A stretch of DNA of 64,000 nt from Neostapfia colusana (taxonomy: Eukaryota; Streptophyta; Magnoliopsida; Poales; Poaceae). A program made the translations under genes and the position numbers. Below are positions 44,693-57,338 of this stretch, in pieces. The notes beneath the pieces are model-generated. The model was not told the origin of the DNA. It did no database searches and saw only the letters and a program-made list of their open reading frames with translations. The DNA is taken from contig JASWHV010000001.1 in the NCBI GenBank assembly GCA_030760725.1, positions 26,719,928-26,783,927 on the forward strand, in the 5' to 3' direction. The stretch's first letter is position 1; each line of letters starts with the position of its first letter.

Positions 44693-47091
44693 TCAGGCGG
44701 CTTCCTCCACGGAAGATTTTGCCGCCTCCGACAACTCTGTGATGTGGACCTGCACCACAGGTTCCAGGGAGATGTTGGGGTTGCAGCTCCGAAGGCAGGT
44801 GAGCACATGCCCTGCCACCATATGAGCTAGAGCTATGCCTTCGTCCTCCAGATGCTCCCCCACGATATTCTCCAGTGCCAGGAGCTTCTCTTCGGCTGAG
44901 TCCAGGGCAGGGAGCACTTGGCTCACCTCCTGGACCTGCCCTCCGGGGCGTAAGGGGCCGAAGGCGAAGGGTTCCAGGGCTGCTTCTGCGTGGCCGATGA
45001 AGTCCCAGATCTTCTCTGCCTCAGCGGCATGAGAATCACGGAGATCTTCGAACTCCTTGACGGAAGAAGCCAGCTCCCCCGCCGAACTCCTCCTAGCCAG
45101 CTCCTGTTCCCAAGCGGCTAGCCCCTGCTCCAGAGCAACCAAGGCCTACTCCCTGGTGGCCAGCCGTGAAGCCCGCTCCTCCAGGTCAGACTCCTTGGAC
45201 ACAGCAGAGACCTCCCAGTCATGGATGCCCCGAAGCTGCTCCTCCAGGTGCATCTGCTCCGCTTCATGGACAGCCAGACGGTCGGAGAGATCCCTCTCCC
45301 TCGCTTCCGCCACCTCCTCCCGACGAACGAGGGTCTCTCGAAGCTTCGTCATGGCTGTGAGACGTGCATCGGCGGAGGCATGGAGGCTCACGGCCTCGGC
45401 ATGGAGGTTCTCTGCATTCCTTTGGAGGGCTGCGACGGCGGCCTCTGTCTCCTGCAGCACCTCCTCTCGAGCCTCAAGCCGCTTCTTCCAAGCCTTCGCC
45501 CTGGCGGACTGGACCCGCACCTTCAGCAGATTGTCCCAATCCTAGAGCCGCTCCTGCTTAGACCTCAGCTCGGCCCACTCTTGCTCGAGTGCATCCTGCA
45601 TCTGGTCCAGGCTAGAGCGGACGGCCCTTGCGGCCCTGGGAACCGGGATAGCCTTCGGCATCATTAGGCGAGGTACTGCCTCGACACCCTCTGGCTCTTC
45701 ACCCACTGGACGGGTTGCCACCATGGCAACTTGCAAATGGAGAGGATGAGGGCTATCATCCCATCCAGCAGCAGGCGCACTGCTACCACGGGCGTCCGCG
45801 CCCGCCAGTTGGCTGGCCTCGGGGGCCCGGGTGTCGACATCTGGAGCTGCCTCAAGCACAAGGTCAGGTGGTGCCGCCGGTGTTGGAGCTTCGCCGGACA
45901 GGGAGCTCTGGCTCCTGGAATGTTGTGTTGGGGGAGGAGCAGAGGTTCTCTGCTGAGGAGCCCTACAAAAATAAGCACCAAGCGTCAACTACACCATCCA
46001 ACGGCTCAGTACACAGCCCCACGAGATTGAGTCGTACCAGGAGGCCTGGTAGTTCCACTCTGCGCAGAGCTTCTTGTGCGGGGGGCTCGAGCCACTTGCC
46101 CCCACCGATGTCGGGTTCACGTCTGCTGGCTTCAGAGCTGGCAGAGCCTCAGGGGTCTTCGTCGACAAAGACACCACATCAGCAGCCTTCCCTGCCGAGG
46201 ACCCCGACGCCAAAGATGCGCCCTGAGCTGGGGCGGCCCTCGATGGCTGAGAAGATGATGATGTTGCTGGGGACTGCCTTGAAGCTCCAGCAGCACCATA
46301 CGCCGTTCCCGTGGCCGCCGGAACTGCTCTGGCAGCGGCAGCTCCAGAGCTGCCCCCGGCGCCAGTCGCCGAGCCCGGTGCGGGATCACAGGAAGCCTAG
46401 GAACCCCTCGCCTAGGGGCCAGAGATGAAGCTTCCGTCAGGATGGACCAGCTTCCTCTTTGACGCTCTGCCTGGCTCTAGGGCATCCATGGGTGGCGAAC
46501 AAGTGCGCGCCGCTGACATAGGCCTCCCTGCCGACTCCCTCCCCCTGCACGGGAGAGAGTGCGGCGCAGGCCCTGCCTGACCACCGACGCCATCTGCTAC
46601 GGGGATCTCGATGCCCTGTGAAGGATCCCCAATCCGTCGCACTGCGACATCGATGTCGTCCAGCGTCGGCAGTTCCCTCAGCAGCCTCGACCGCGCCAGA
46701 GGGTTGAGGTAGATGGGCTGGCAGCTCGCCGGCGGGATGATGGAGGCGTCGGTAATCGGGTCACAGGAGAGCTTCTGCAGCGTAACCTCCAACATCTCTT
46801 GACGCGGCGACGACCCTGCTCTGCACTCCAACCGGGTCATGTCACCCTTCCCGGTGTACTGCCAAGATGCCCAGACACGCAGCTGTAGAGGAGCGATCCG
46901 GCGGGACAGGAAGTCAGCCAGGACCATCAGTGAGGTCAGGCCTTCCTCCTCCAAGTACTTAATCCTCTCCAACACCGGCGTGTAGGCGTCCTGCAGGTCG
47001 AGGATCTCATCCCCAACGGCCACCTCGGTGATTGGTGGGCCGTCCGGCAGATCCAGGCGGTCGTGGACGTCAGTATGGGCAATAACCCAGT
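44693..47091 (-). pseudogene. Antisense gene of the Tat-like element, C-terminal part
   Basis: Transcribed opposite to gag. From 47091 leftward: WVIAHTDVHDRLDLPDGPPI, EVAVGDEILDLQDAYTPVLE, DFLSRRIAPLQLRVWASWQY, then a low-complexity Ala/Pro-rich middle (about 46400-45700). A long charged helical segment (45660-44800), rich in Glu, Ala, Leu and Arg with heptad-like spacing, is probably a coiled coil. A stop lies at about 45543 and another near 45149. The first residue continues in frame from 56879 across the chromovirus insertion. The family is the plant 'putative gypsy type transposon' protein; its role is unknown. Confidence 0.72.
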
Positions 47092-50000
47092 TGTGAGGGA
47101 CCGACGCCCCGTCGACAACAGGACCTCACCCTGAACAGGACCTCGTTGGGTGGTGCCGTGATATGCGGTACTCAACAGCACATGGGTCGATGAAAAACAT
47201 CACATTACATAAATCATTTGTGGAAGCGTACAAAAGTGTTTTACAAATACTTATCTCAAAATAAGCTACAGCGGAAGACTATAACTCTCACGACTCATTT
47301 CTAACTTAGCAACAAAGAAACAGTCCAGCCCGCGGACGTTTCTTACTAGCAACACGAAGAGCAATCTGCAGCGGCGAGGATGCTCTTGAATAACCACTCG
47401 GAGGTTCCCGAGTCTCATCGGCATCCCTTCATAAGCATGAAGTCAAACCTGCAAAACAACTCGGATAGCATCCGTGAGCACAACGCTCAGCAATACTTAA
47501 CCGTCACCCTAAACATGAAACTCTATGTGAGGTTATGAACATAAAGTAAGATGGCATAATGCATAATAAACTCGCCTAAAAGGGGAACCTTACTTTCAGG
47601 TATTATTTGCAGTAATTTTAAGTAACCTGGGGCACGCCACATCAGGAGTCCACAATCAAACAAGAAACGCTTTCCCCCGATGTAAATTGCTCACGGCATA
47701 AAAGAATCGAGTTTGCACTAGCTATTCATCAATGATGCATAACAAAGATAGTATAAACTTCAAATCAATGTGATTAGTTCCTTTCTCATGCAAGTTCTTA
47801 CTACATCACGACTGTGAGAACAAGTATGCTCGGTCCATCCCCCGAGCGACGGTGATTCGAATCAATAACACCTGGACTACTCGACACGTACGCCCATACT
47901 CGACGTTGCCTACAGCAACCATCATTGACGTCGTACGTGGCAGCCTTTCCCCCGTTTCACCCCCGTTGAATCGATCAAGTCATCCCGTACAGTAGCCACT
48001 CTCATGGTGCACCTGCCGACATGAGATGTCATGAGAATGTTCCCCACATACTGCACACCGGCCGTCTCGCCTGAGGCGACCCGAAAATGCTCACCGATAG
48101 TTTCCCGAGGTACATCGGTTTACTGGGTCCCATAATACCAGCATGAGTCCGGTACACAACTCAAACTTGTTCAACAGGGCTGCATACGGATCGGTCCTTG
48201 ACCGACATGGACAGGTCTACAGCACCCAGGCCCCTATGTCCTGCTGCCCCTACAACCTTCCGGTCTCAACTTTAACTTGCTAATTCATTTTTGAACCAAT
48301 CCTGTATACCCCTGTTGTTCCTGAACATGCGAGTAGCATCTCACCACTCGACTTCTACCGAACCGTACTTAAGCATGGCAGTTCTACACGGTGAAAGACA
48401 CCTACCCAATACTCCATGGGTTCATTTGGTTATGCAAGAGGAGTATCAAACACTAGACCTAATGCACATTTCATATCTTAGCCGAAAGTGAATACAAAGT
48501 AAAACTTAAAAGCTGTTAAATGCAAACCGGAGCATGCCTGTTTTGCAGGGTAGTCGTATATAATCAGTTAGTGATCTTGGTTGATCAACCCTTGATTCTC
48601 CGGAGTATGATCCACTTCAATGAATCGCTCCTTCGAATCCCCTTCGTTGTGGTTCCTATTGCAATGCATACGCACAATTTTTATAGAATGAAATGGAAAA
48701 ATTATAGAATGGATTTCTTAGGGACAGAGGTGGTGTGGAAAAGCCAAGAATGGCTTGATTAGCCTCTGTTGTGCAAAGAAACAGAACTGAACTGAATTGA
48801 TCTTAGTGTTGTAGCTATACACTAACTACTTTCCCTAATGAAAATAATAGATGAGCTGAAAAGAATTGGATGCAACTGAAGAAAAAGAACTCCAATGGCC
48901 TCAAAACTTTTTAAAGCAGGTTTCATACTACCTAGGGATTTAGCTTGCCAAACTGCAGCTAATGTGGTGTTAAATTGTGTTCTCCATAATTCTCACAATG
49001 TTCCTTATGTATTTCCACATACACATAAGTATGGAAAACAAGCATAGGTAGTTCAAGGGCTCAACATGATCTGATAATTTACAGGTGAGTTCCTGGTCAC
49101 ATGAGAGTCAATTGGTCCAAAATTCAGCCCTTTTACTTCAGTAGTTTCTCCAGAACAATTCTTTAAGCATTTCTATTTAAAAGATTTAATTCTGAAGCAA
49201 TGTGCATTTTCATGCCCAATTAAGTGAACTAAAATTTCAAGTATGTCTCAGAGAGCTTTCCTAAATTTTCCTATGATTTTTGGAGCTGTGGATTGCCCAG
49301 AATAGATTTTTGAAGTGGGAAACATTTTCTGAAAATGTTTCTGAACTCTTATGAACACAGCAGATTGTTATTAGCAAATTCCTACTCAAATGATCTTCAA
49401 ATGAGCTGAAAATTTGCTAGAAGATCAACACTATGATAAATAATATTCTGGCAAAATTTGAGGATTTTTGGATAATCCAAACTCCCTCAATAATTCTTTT
49501 TCAGAAAGCCTTCAAAGAATTTTCCAGAATAAAATATTGACTTTGATACAAATCTGAGTTCATATTTGTATATAACTCTGAAATATGAATCCAATACAAT
49601 TGGAATCACTCAATTTGGAGGTTTCTACACAGAGAGATGAATTTCCAAAGTTGTAACCATCTCTGGAATTATTTTTCCTACTGTAAACTCGGCTGGACCC
49701 ACTGTTTTAAAACCCAGCCAATAGGATTGAAGCCACACCGGGGTCACAGCTCTTCAGCGCGCCAGCACACCCGATCCGGCCACAAACCGATCCCAGATTT
49801 AAACTTTCCACTGCTGACAGCCGGTCCCGGCCTCTCCTTCAACCTCCCGCCGTTCTCTCTCGCGCGCGCCGCCGTCGCTTTGCCGGAGCAAACTGCCACT
49901 CGCCGGATTGCCGTTTCCGGCCACCGCTCAAGCTGAAGTCCGCTGCCAGGGGGTTTGCGACGTCGAGGAACACGACTGTGAGGTTATCTAGGACTTCTGG

Positions 50001-51353
50001 TGGTCGGAAATACCCCGGCGATGTGCGGCGGCCTCGGTTGAAGTTCGGCGCCGTCGGCCGTGGGTTCTAACCCACCAAAACCTCGACCGACTATACCTCA
50101 GCACCAGGGCATGACTAGGAAACTCGACGCAACCTCAAACTAGCTCGGGAGTGGCCGCAAATACGGTTTCACCATGCAGCCGAATGAGTCCACGAAGAAC
50201 ACCCTCGGAAGAGCTCGGAATACGTCGCTCTGAGGTGTTTTCATGCAACGGATCCTAAAGGAAACATGATCGCCGGCTAGTCCAGCGCCTATGTTCAAGA
50301 TTTGAAGACCTGTGGAGGATTAGAGAACGGGAATTCGAAGAAACCGTACCGGCTGCTCGGGTTGAACTCGCCGGAGCAAAATCTTGAAATTCCCTGTCGA
50401 TGCTTCACTGTGTGGCTCGAGATTCAATTGAGAGCAGCACCACCACAGCGCGCTCCCGTGGCCGTGCTTGATCGAGCTTGAAAACCACTGTAGTGGTCTG
50501 TCCACGTGAAGCCAATTGTCGGCTTTGAGCTAGGTCACGGAGGTGGAGCTGTTCTTGGGCAAAGGAGGCCGAAGCTCGCCGGTTTCTGGGTCAGGGAGGT
50601 GTGTATTGATCTCAGGGTGTGGTTTAGTAGCTCGGGGAGGAGAGGACGCGGTTGCTTCCTCGGTTCCCCGATCAACCCGAGAAGGCGGCATCGTGAGGAG
50701 TTCCGCTCGGTGTTCTCGCGAGGAGGAGAAGGCAAATAACTGTTGGCTCGGTCTGAGGAGAGGATCACGTTGAAGAAGCGAGTGGAACCGACTCTGGTGC
50801 CAGCGCTTGGGAAGGAAGCAGGTGGTGGCGCCCGGCGTCTCTCGGTGGTGGCGCCGGGCGTCCCTCCCCACCTTTTCCTCCCAAATATCTCCTCATGTTA
50901 ATCCTCCCAATTCCACAATTCTGAGTTTAAAAGGTGGGATAGAATTTGAATTCTCCAAATTCAGTTTGAATTTGCATGACAAATTTGAATTTGGTTGGAG
51001 TTTGGAAAATGCTCCCATAAGTCCTTTTTGGAGCCCACCCTAAAAATGAAAAGTTTGTCCTCCACTTTTTCCCAAATTTCCAACTCTAGGGCTGCATGGT
51101 TATTCCAAAGTTTTGGCCACCATTTGGGTGAACTTTGAATTTCAAATCTGATTTTTATACTTGCATGCAAAGGGTGTTTAAATCCTTATTGGTTCAACAC
51201 TTTCAAACAAAGATGTAAGCCTCGTTTTGGATGATCATCCATGTATCACTTTGCATGAAGAAAAATTTTAGCAAGTCCCATTTTTCATGCCTTTGCCACA
51301 CATATGAATTCAAACCTAGGTTTTATTCATACACAATTTTTGGGACTTTTACA
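47092..51353 (-). repeat. 3' LTR of the 4.3-kb-LTR chromovirus
   Basis: Begins TGTGAGGGACC and ends GGGACTTTTACA on the plus strand, matching 52525-56873 with scattered substitutions and small indels. One indel near 50850 corresponds to about 90 extra bases in the other LTR (about 56275-56365). The frames within are not genes; some GC-rich ones arise from CGCCGG-rich sequence. Confidence 0.9.
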
Positions 51354-51417
51354 TTCCTCCCCCCTTAAAAGAATCTCGTCCCGAGATTACAAAAGAAGAA
51401 TGAGACGGGAGAGGTAA

Positions 51418-52440
51418 TTACAAACTGTACAAAGCTAAAAGTTTTGGATAGTTGGTGCGGAGATAATTTTCACTTTCCCACATCGCCTCTTCTGCGGTAT
51501 GATTACTCCACAGCACTTTGAAAAATCTGATCGCCCGGTTCTGGGTTACCCGGGTCTTTTCATCCAAAATCTGAACCGGTCGCTCGGTGTAGGTCAGGTC
51601 CAGTTTCAACTCATCGATTTCCTCGGTGTGGACAGCTGCGGTGAATTTGGGGCACTTCCGCAGCTGTGACACATGAATACATCATGAACACCCGCTAGAC
51701 TTGCCGGTAGTTCCAGCCGGTAGGCTACGGGTCTGCACTTCTCCGTGATAGCAAAAGGACCTATAAATCGGGGAGCGAGTTTCCCCTTTACACCGAACCG
51801 GTGAATTCCCTTCATCGGAGATACACGAATATACGCGTGCTCTCCGACGTCAAAATGCAATGGCCTACGCCTTTGATCAACGTAGCTCTTCTGTCGGGAT
51901 TGTGCAGCCTTCAAATTTTCTTGTATCAACCAAACTCGGTCTTCGGCTTCGTTGACAAGGTCAACCCCAAACAGAACTCTTTCGCCGGATTCACACCAAT
52001 TCAGCGGTGTGCGACACTTCCGGCCGTAGAGAGCTTCACACGGTGACATTTTAATGCTCGCTTGATACCCGTTGTTGTATGAAAACTCCGCCAATGGTAA
52101 GTGATCATCCAAATTCTTACCGTGGTGGATGGCACACGCTCTCAACATATCTTCCAGCACTTGGTTCACCCTCTCGGTTTGTCCATCAGTTTGAGGGTGA
52201 TGTGCGGAGCTTCTAATCATCTTGGTGCCCAACGAGGCGTGCAGTTGTTCCCAAAAACGAGCAACAAACAACGCACCTCGATCAGAAATGATGGTCTTCG
52301 GAACACCATGCGAGCATATGGTTCTGGAGATATATAACTCCGCATATTGCTTGGCTCGAAAATGAGTGTTCACCGGTATGAAATGAGCTGATTTCGTCAA
52401 CCTGTCAACGATCACCCGTATCGAGTCATGCTTCCTGGAT
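51418..52440 (-). pseudogene. Chromovirus integrase (partial) and chromodomain
   Basis: From about 52440: RKHDSIRVIVDRLTKSAHFI, IISDRGALFVARFWEQLH, HHPQTDGQTERVNQVLEDML and GNNGYQ-type core blocks, so the catalytic triad region is mostly kept. Then PRFIGPFAITEK and a chromodomain (PVQILDEKTR, WSNHTAEEAMWESENYLR). A frameshift near 51670 separates integrase from chromodomain. The zinc finger and everything upstream are missing, cut at about 52440. Confidence 0.88.
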
Positions 52441-52524
52441 GTGAGCGGTAATGTGATGCTAAGTTTTTAACGTAATGTGATGCTCAATCCATGTGCTATT
52501 CCCAACGCAGCTCCGATACCACGC
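52441..52524 (-). other. Deletion junction and primer site of the chromovirus
   Basis: TGGTATCGGAGC (minus strand, 52510-52521) is a one-base variant of the tRNA-Met primer site, three bases from the LTR. Between it and the integrase remnant a short repeat (AACTTAGCATCACATTA-like) occurs twice, marking the site of the large internal deletion. Confidence 0.75.
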
Positions 52525-55500
52525 TGTGAGGGACCAACGCCCCGTCGACAACAGGACCTCACCCCAAACGGGACCTCGTTGGGTGGTGCCGTGATATGCG
52601 GCACCCAACAGCACACGGGTCAATGAAACACATCACATTACATAAACCATTTGCGGAAGCGTACAAAAGTGTTTTACAAATACTTATCTCAAAATAAGCT
52701 ACAGCGGAAGACTATAACTCTCACGACTCATTTCTAACTTAGCAACAAAGAAACAGTCCAGCCCGCGGACGTCTCTTACTAGCAACACGAAGAACAATCT
52801 GCAGCGGCGAGGATGCTCTTGAGTAACCACTCGGAGGTTCCCAAGTCTCATCGGCATCCCTTCATAAGCATGAAGTCAAACCTGCAAAATAACTCGGATA
52901 GCATCCGTGAGCACAACGCTCAGCAAGATTTAACCGTCCCCTAAACATGAAACTCTATGTGAGGTTATGAACCTAAAGTAGGATGGCATAATGCATAATA
53001 AACTCGTCTAAAAGTGAACCCTTACTTTCAGGTATTATTTGCAGCAACTTTAAGTAACCTGGGGCACGCCACATCGGGAGTCCACGATCAAACAAGAAAC
53101 GCTTTCTCCCAATTTAATTGCTCACGGCATAAAAGAATCGAGTTTGCACTATTCATCAATGATGCATAACAAAGATAGTATAAACTTCAGATCAATGTGA
53201 TTAGTTCCTTTCTCATGCAAGTTCTTACTACGTTACGACTGTGAGAACAAGTATGCTCGGTCCATCCCGCGAGTGACGGTGATTCGAATCAATAACACCC
53301 GGACTACATGACACGTACGCCCGTACTCGACATTGCCTACAGCAACCATCACTGACGTCGTACGTGGCAGACTTTCCCTCATTTCACCCCCGTTGAATCG
53401 ATCAAGTCACCCCGTATCGTAGCCACTCTCATGGTGCATCTGCCAACATGAGATGTCATGAGAATGTTCCCCACATACTGCACACCGGCCGTCTCGCCGA
53501 AGGCGACCCGAAAAGGCTCACCAACAGTTTCCCGAGGTACATCGGTTTACTGAGTCCCATAATACCAGCATGATTCCGGTACACAACTCAAACTTGTTCA
53601 ACAGGGCCGCATACAGATCGGTCCTTGACCGACACGGACAGGTATACAGCACCCTGACCCCTATGTCCTGCTGCCCCTACAACCTTCCGGTCTCAACTTT
53701 AACTTGCTAATTCATTTTTGAACCAATCCCGTATGCCCCTGTTGTTCCTGAACATGCGAGTAGCATCTCACCACTTGACTTCTACCGAACCGTACTTAAG
53801 CATGGCAGTTCTACACGGTGAAAGACACCTACCCAATACTCCATGGGTTCATTTGGTTATGCAAGAGGAGTATCAAACACTAGACCTAATGCACAGTTCA
53901 TATCTTAGCCGAAAGTGAATACAAAGTAAAACTTAAAAGTTGTTAAATGCAAACCGGAGCTTGCCTGTTTTGCAGGGTAGTCGTATATAATCAGTTAGTG
54001 ATCTTGGTTGATCAACTCTTGATTATACGGAGTATGATCCACTTCAATGAATCGCTCCTTCGAGTCCCCTTCGTTGTGGTTCCTATTGCAATGCATATGA
54101 ACAATTTTTATAGAATGAAATGGAAAAATTATAGAATGGATTTCTTAGGGACAGAGGTGGTGTGGAAAAGCCAAGAATGGCTTGATTAGCCTCTGTTGTG
54201 CAAACAAACAGAACTGAACTGAATTGATCTTAGTGTTGTAGCTATACACTAGTCACTTTCCCTAATGAACATAATAGATGAGCTGAAAAGAATTGGATGC
54301 AACTGAAGAACAAGAACTCCAATGGCCTCAAAACTTTTACAGCAGGTTCTATACTACCTAGGAATTTAGCTTGCCAAACTGCAGCTAATGTGGTGTTAAA
54401 TTGTGTTCTCCATAATTCTCACAATGTTCCTTATGTATTTCCACATATACATAAGTTAGGAAAACAAGCACAGGTAGTTCAAGGGCTCAACATGAGCTTA
54501 TAATTTACAGGTGAGTTCCTGGTCACACGAGGGTCAATTGATCCAAAATTCAGCCCTTTTACTTTAGTAGTTTCTCCAGAACAATTCTTTAAGCATTTCT
54601 ATTTAAAAGAATTAATTCTGAAGTAATGTGCATTTTCATGCCCAATTAAGTGAACTACCTTTTCAAGTATGTCTCAGAGAGATTGCCTAAATTTTCCTAT
54701 GATTTTTGGAGCTATGGATTGCCCATAATAGATTTTTGAAGTGGGAAACATTTTCTGAAAATGTTTCTGAACTCTTATGAACACAGCTGATTGTTTTTAG
54801 CAAATTCCTACTCAAATGATCTTTAAATGAGCTGAAAATTCTCTAGAAGGTTAACACTATGATAAAGAATATTCTGGCAAAATTTGAGGATTTTTGGATA
54901 ACCCAAACTCCCTCAATAATTCTTTTTCAGAAAGCCTTCAAAGAATTTTCCAGAATACAATATTGACTTTCATACAAATATGAGTTCATATTTGGATAGA
55001 ACTCTGAAAGATGAATCCAACCCAATTGGAATCACTCAATTTGGAGGTATCTATAGAGAGATATGAATTTCCAAAGTTGTAACCATCTCTGTAATTATTT
55101 TTCCTACTGAAAACTCGGCTGGACCCACTGTTTTAAATCCCAGCCAATAGGATTGAAGCCACACCGGGGTCACATCTCTTCAGCACGCCAGCACACCGAT
55201 CCGGCCACAAACCAATCCCAGATTTAAACTTTCCACCGCTGACAGCCGGGCCCGACCTCTCCTTCAACCTCCCGCCGTTCTCTCGCGCGCGCGCCGCCGT
55301 CGCCTCGCCGGAGCAAACTGCCACTCGCCGGATTGCCGTTTCCGGCCACCGCTCGAGCTGAAGTCCGCCGCCAGGGGGTTTGCGACGTCGAGGAACACGA
55401 CTGTGGGGTTATCTAGGGCTGCCGGTGGTCGGAAATACCCCGGTGATGTGCGGCGGCCTCGTTTGAGGTTCGGCGCCGTCGGCCGTGGGTTCTAACCCGC

Positions 55501-56873
55501 CAAAACCTCGACCGACTAGACCTACAGCACTAGGGCATGACTAGGAAACTCGGCACAACCTCAAACTAGCTCGGGAGTGGCCGCAAATACGGTTTCACCG
55601 TGCGACCGAATGAGTCCGCGAGGAACACCCTCAGAAGAGCTCGGAATACGTCACTCTGAGGTGTTTTCATGCAACGGATCCTAAAGGAAACATGATCGCC
55701 GGCTAGTCCAGCGCCTATGTGCAAGATTTGAAGACCTATGGAGGATCAGAGAACGGGAATTCGAAGAAACCGTACCGGCTGCTCGGGTTGAACTCGCCGG
55801 AGCAAAATCTTGAAATTCCCTGTTGATGCTTCACGGTGTGGCTCCAGCTTCGGTTGAGAGCAGCACCACCACAGCGCGCTCCCATGGCCGTGCTTGATCG
55901 AGCTTGAAAACCACCGTAGTGGTCTGTCCACATGAAGCCAATCGTCGGCTTTGAGCTAGGTCACGGCGGTGGAGCTGTTCTCGGGCAAAGGAGGCCGAAG
56001 CTCACCGGTTTCTGGGTCAGGGAGGTGTGTATTGAGCTCAGGGTGTGGTTTAGTAGCTCGGGGAGGAGAGGACGCGGTTGTTTCCTCGGTTCCCCGATCA
56101 ACCCGAGAAGGTGGCGTCGTGAGGAGCTCCACTCGGTGTTCTCGCGAGGAGGAGAAGGCAAATGAATGTTGGCTCGGTCTGAGGATAGGATCACGTTGAA
56201 GAAGTGAGTGGAACCGACTCTGGCGCCAGTGCGTGGGGAAGGAAGCAGGTGGTGGCGCCCGGCGTCTCTCGGTGGCACACACGGGTGAGCACTCGGTGGA
56301 GTTGAAAAACAGAGACAAAGTCATTTTCTTCATGTGCAAGTTTTGATTTTTCCACTCAATGACATGTGGGTCCCTCCCCACCTTTTCCACCCAAATATCT
56401 CCTCATGTTAATCCTCCCAATTCCACAATTCTGAGTTTAAAAGGTGGGCTAGAATTTGAATTCTCCAAATTCAGTTTGAATTTGCATGACAAATTTGAAT
56501 TTGGTTGGAGTTTGGAAAATGCTCCCATAAGTCCTTTTTGGAGCCCACCCTAAAAATGAAAAGTTTGTCCTCCACTTTTTATCAAATTTCCAACTCTAGG
56601 GCTGCATGGTTATTCCAAAGTTTTGGCCACCATTTGGGTGAACTTTGAATTTCAAATCTGATTTTTATACTTGCATGCAAAGGATGTTTAAATCCTTATT
56701 GGTTCAACACTTTCAAACAAAGATGTAAGCCTCGTTTTGGATGATCATCCATGTATCACTTTGCATGAAGAAAAATTTTAGCAAGTCCCATTTTTCATGC
56801 CTTTGCCACACTTATGAATTCAAACCTAGGTTTTATTCATACACAATTTTTGGGACTTTTACACCAGTCCTCC
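52525..56873 (-). repeat. 5' LTR of the 4.3-kb-LTR chromovirus
   Basis: A 4349-base repeat with TG...CA ends on the minus strand (TGTAAAAGTCCC...GGTCCCTCACA). Confidence 0.9.
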
Positions 56874-56878
56874 CTCGA

Positions 56879-57334
56879 GTGCTCCCATTTCCCAGGAGTG
56901 AAGGGCGCGATGTAGGGCGCGGAGTGCCTCCCCCGGTGCTGGAAGTAATAAGCCCCCAGTTGGCTTGCACTTCTTCCCAAGGCCTTCAAGGAGAAGAACA
57001 CCCTGAAGAGCCACACCTAAGGTCGTACGCACACAAACATCTTGCAGAAGTGGATGAAGACGGCCACTAGCGCGAGAGCGTGCGACGTGAGGTGCTGCAG
57101 CTGGAGCCCATACACCTCCAGCAGGGTGAGGAGGAAGGACGACACCGGGAGCGCGAACCCAAACAACACGTATGAGGTGAAGAGTACCACCTCGCCGGGT
57201 CACATGTCGGTCAGCGGGACCCTCCCGCGGCGGATCTTCCCGTCGAACGTGGCCGATTGCTAGCCGAGCAGGTGCCTAACGATAGCGATGTCGCCATCAC
57301 TTCTGAGCCTAGATGAACTAAGGCCGGAAGACAT
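56879..57334 (-). pseudogene. Antisense gene of the Tat-like element, N-terminal part
   Basis: Starts MSSGLSSSRLRSDGD at 57334. It contains the hydrophobic block EVVLFTSYVLFGFALPVSSF, then LTLLEVYGLQLQHLTSHALA and VFIHFCKMFV, the pattern of the plant 'putative gypsy type transposon' domain. It ends at the chromovirus target site, continuing at 47091. Stops at about 57262, 57203 and 57019 show that it is dead. Its start codon directly abuts truncated LTR sequence, so its own promoter region has been deleted. Confidence 0.72.
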
Positions 57335-57338
57335 GGTG

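Larger units (their letters stand above)
47092..56873 (-). mobile_element. Chromovirus with 4.3-kb LTRs and a 1.2-kb deleted interior
   Basis: LTRs 47092-51353 and 52525-56873 bracket only 1171 bases. The exact target duplication CCAGT lies at 47087-47091 and 56874-56878, and removing the element restores the antisense gene frame (...SREDW|VIAHTD...). On the minus strand a tRNA-Met-type primer site follows the right LTR, and a purine tract (AAGGGGGGAGGAA) precedes the left LTR. Only part of integrase and the chromodomain remain; gag, protease and RT are lost. It is the deepest of the three nested layers (Copia, then Tat-like, then this). Confidence 0.92.

Noticed and set aside
44586..46428. 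Plus-strand frames rich in Ser, Arg and Pro opposite the antisense gene
   Set aside because: They are shadows of the minus-strand coiled-coil coding sequence, which has the coherent residue pattern.
50506..50871. Repeated frames in both 4.3-kb LTRs (second set near 55932-56390)
   Set aside because: They duplicate because the LTRs are duplicated; several overlap on both strands and none has a known domain.
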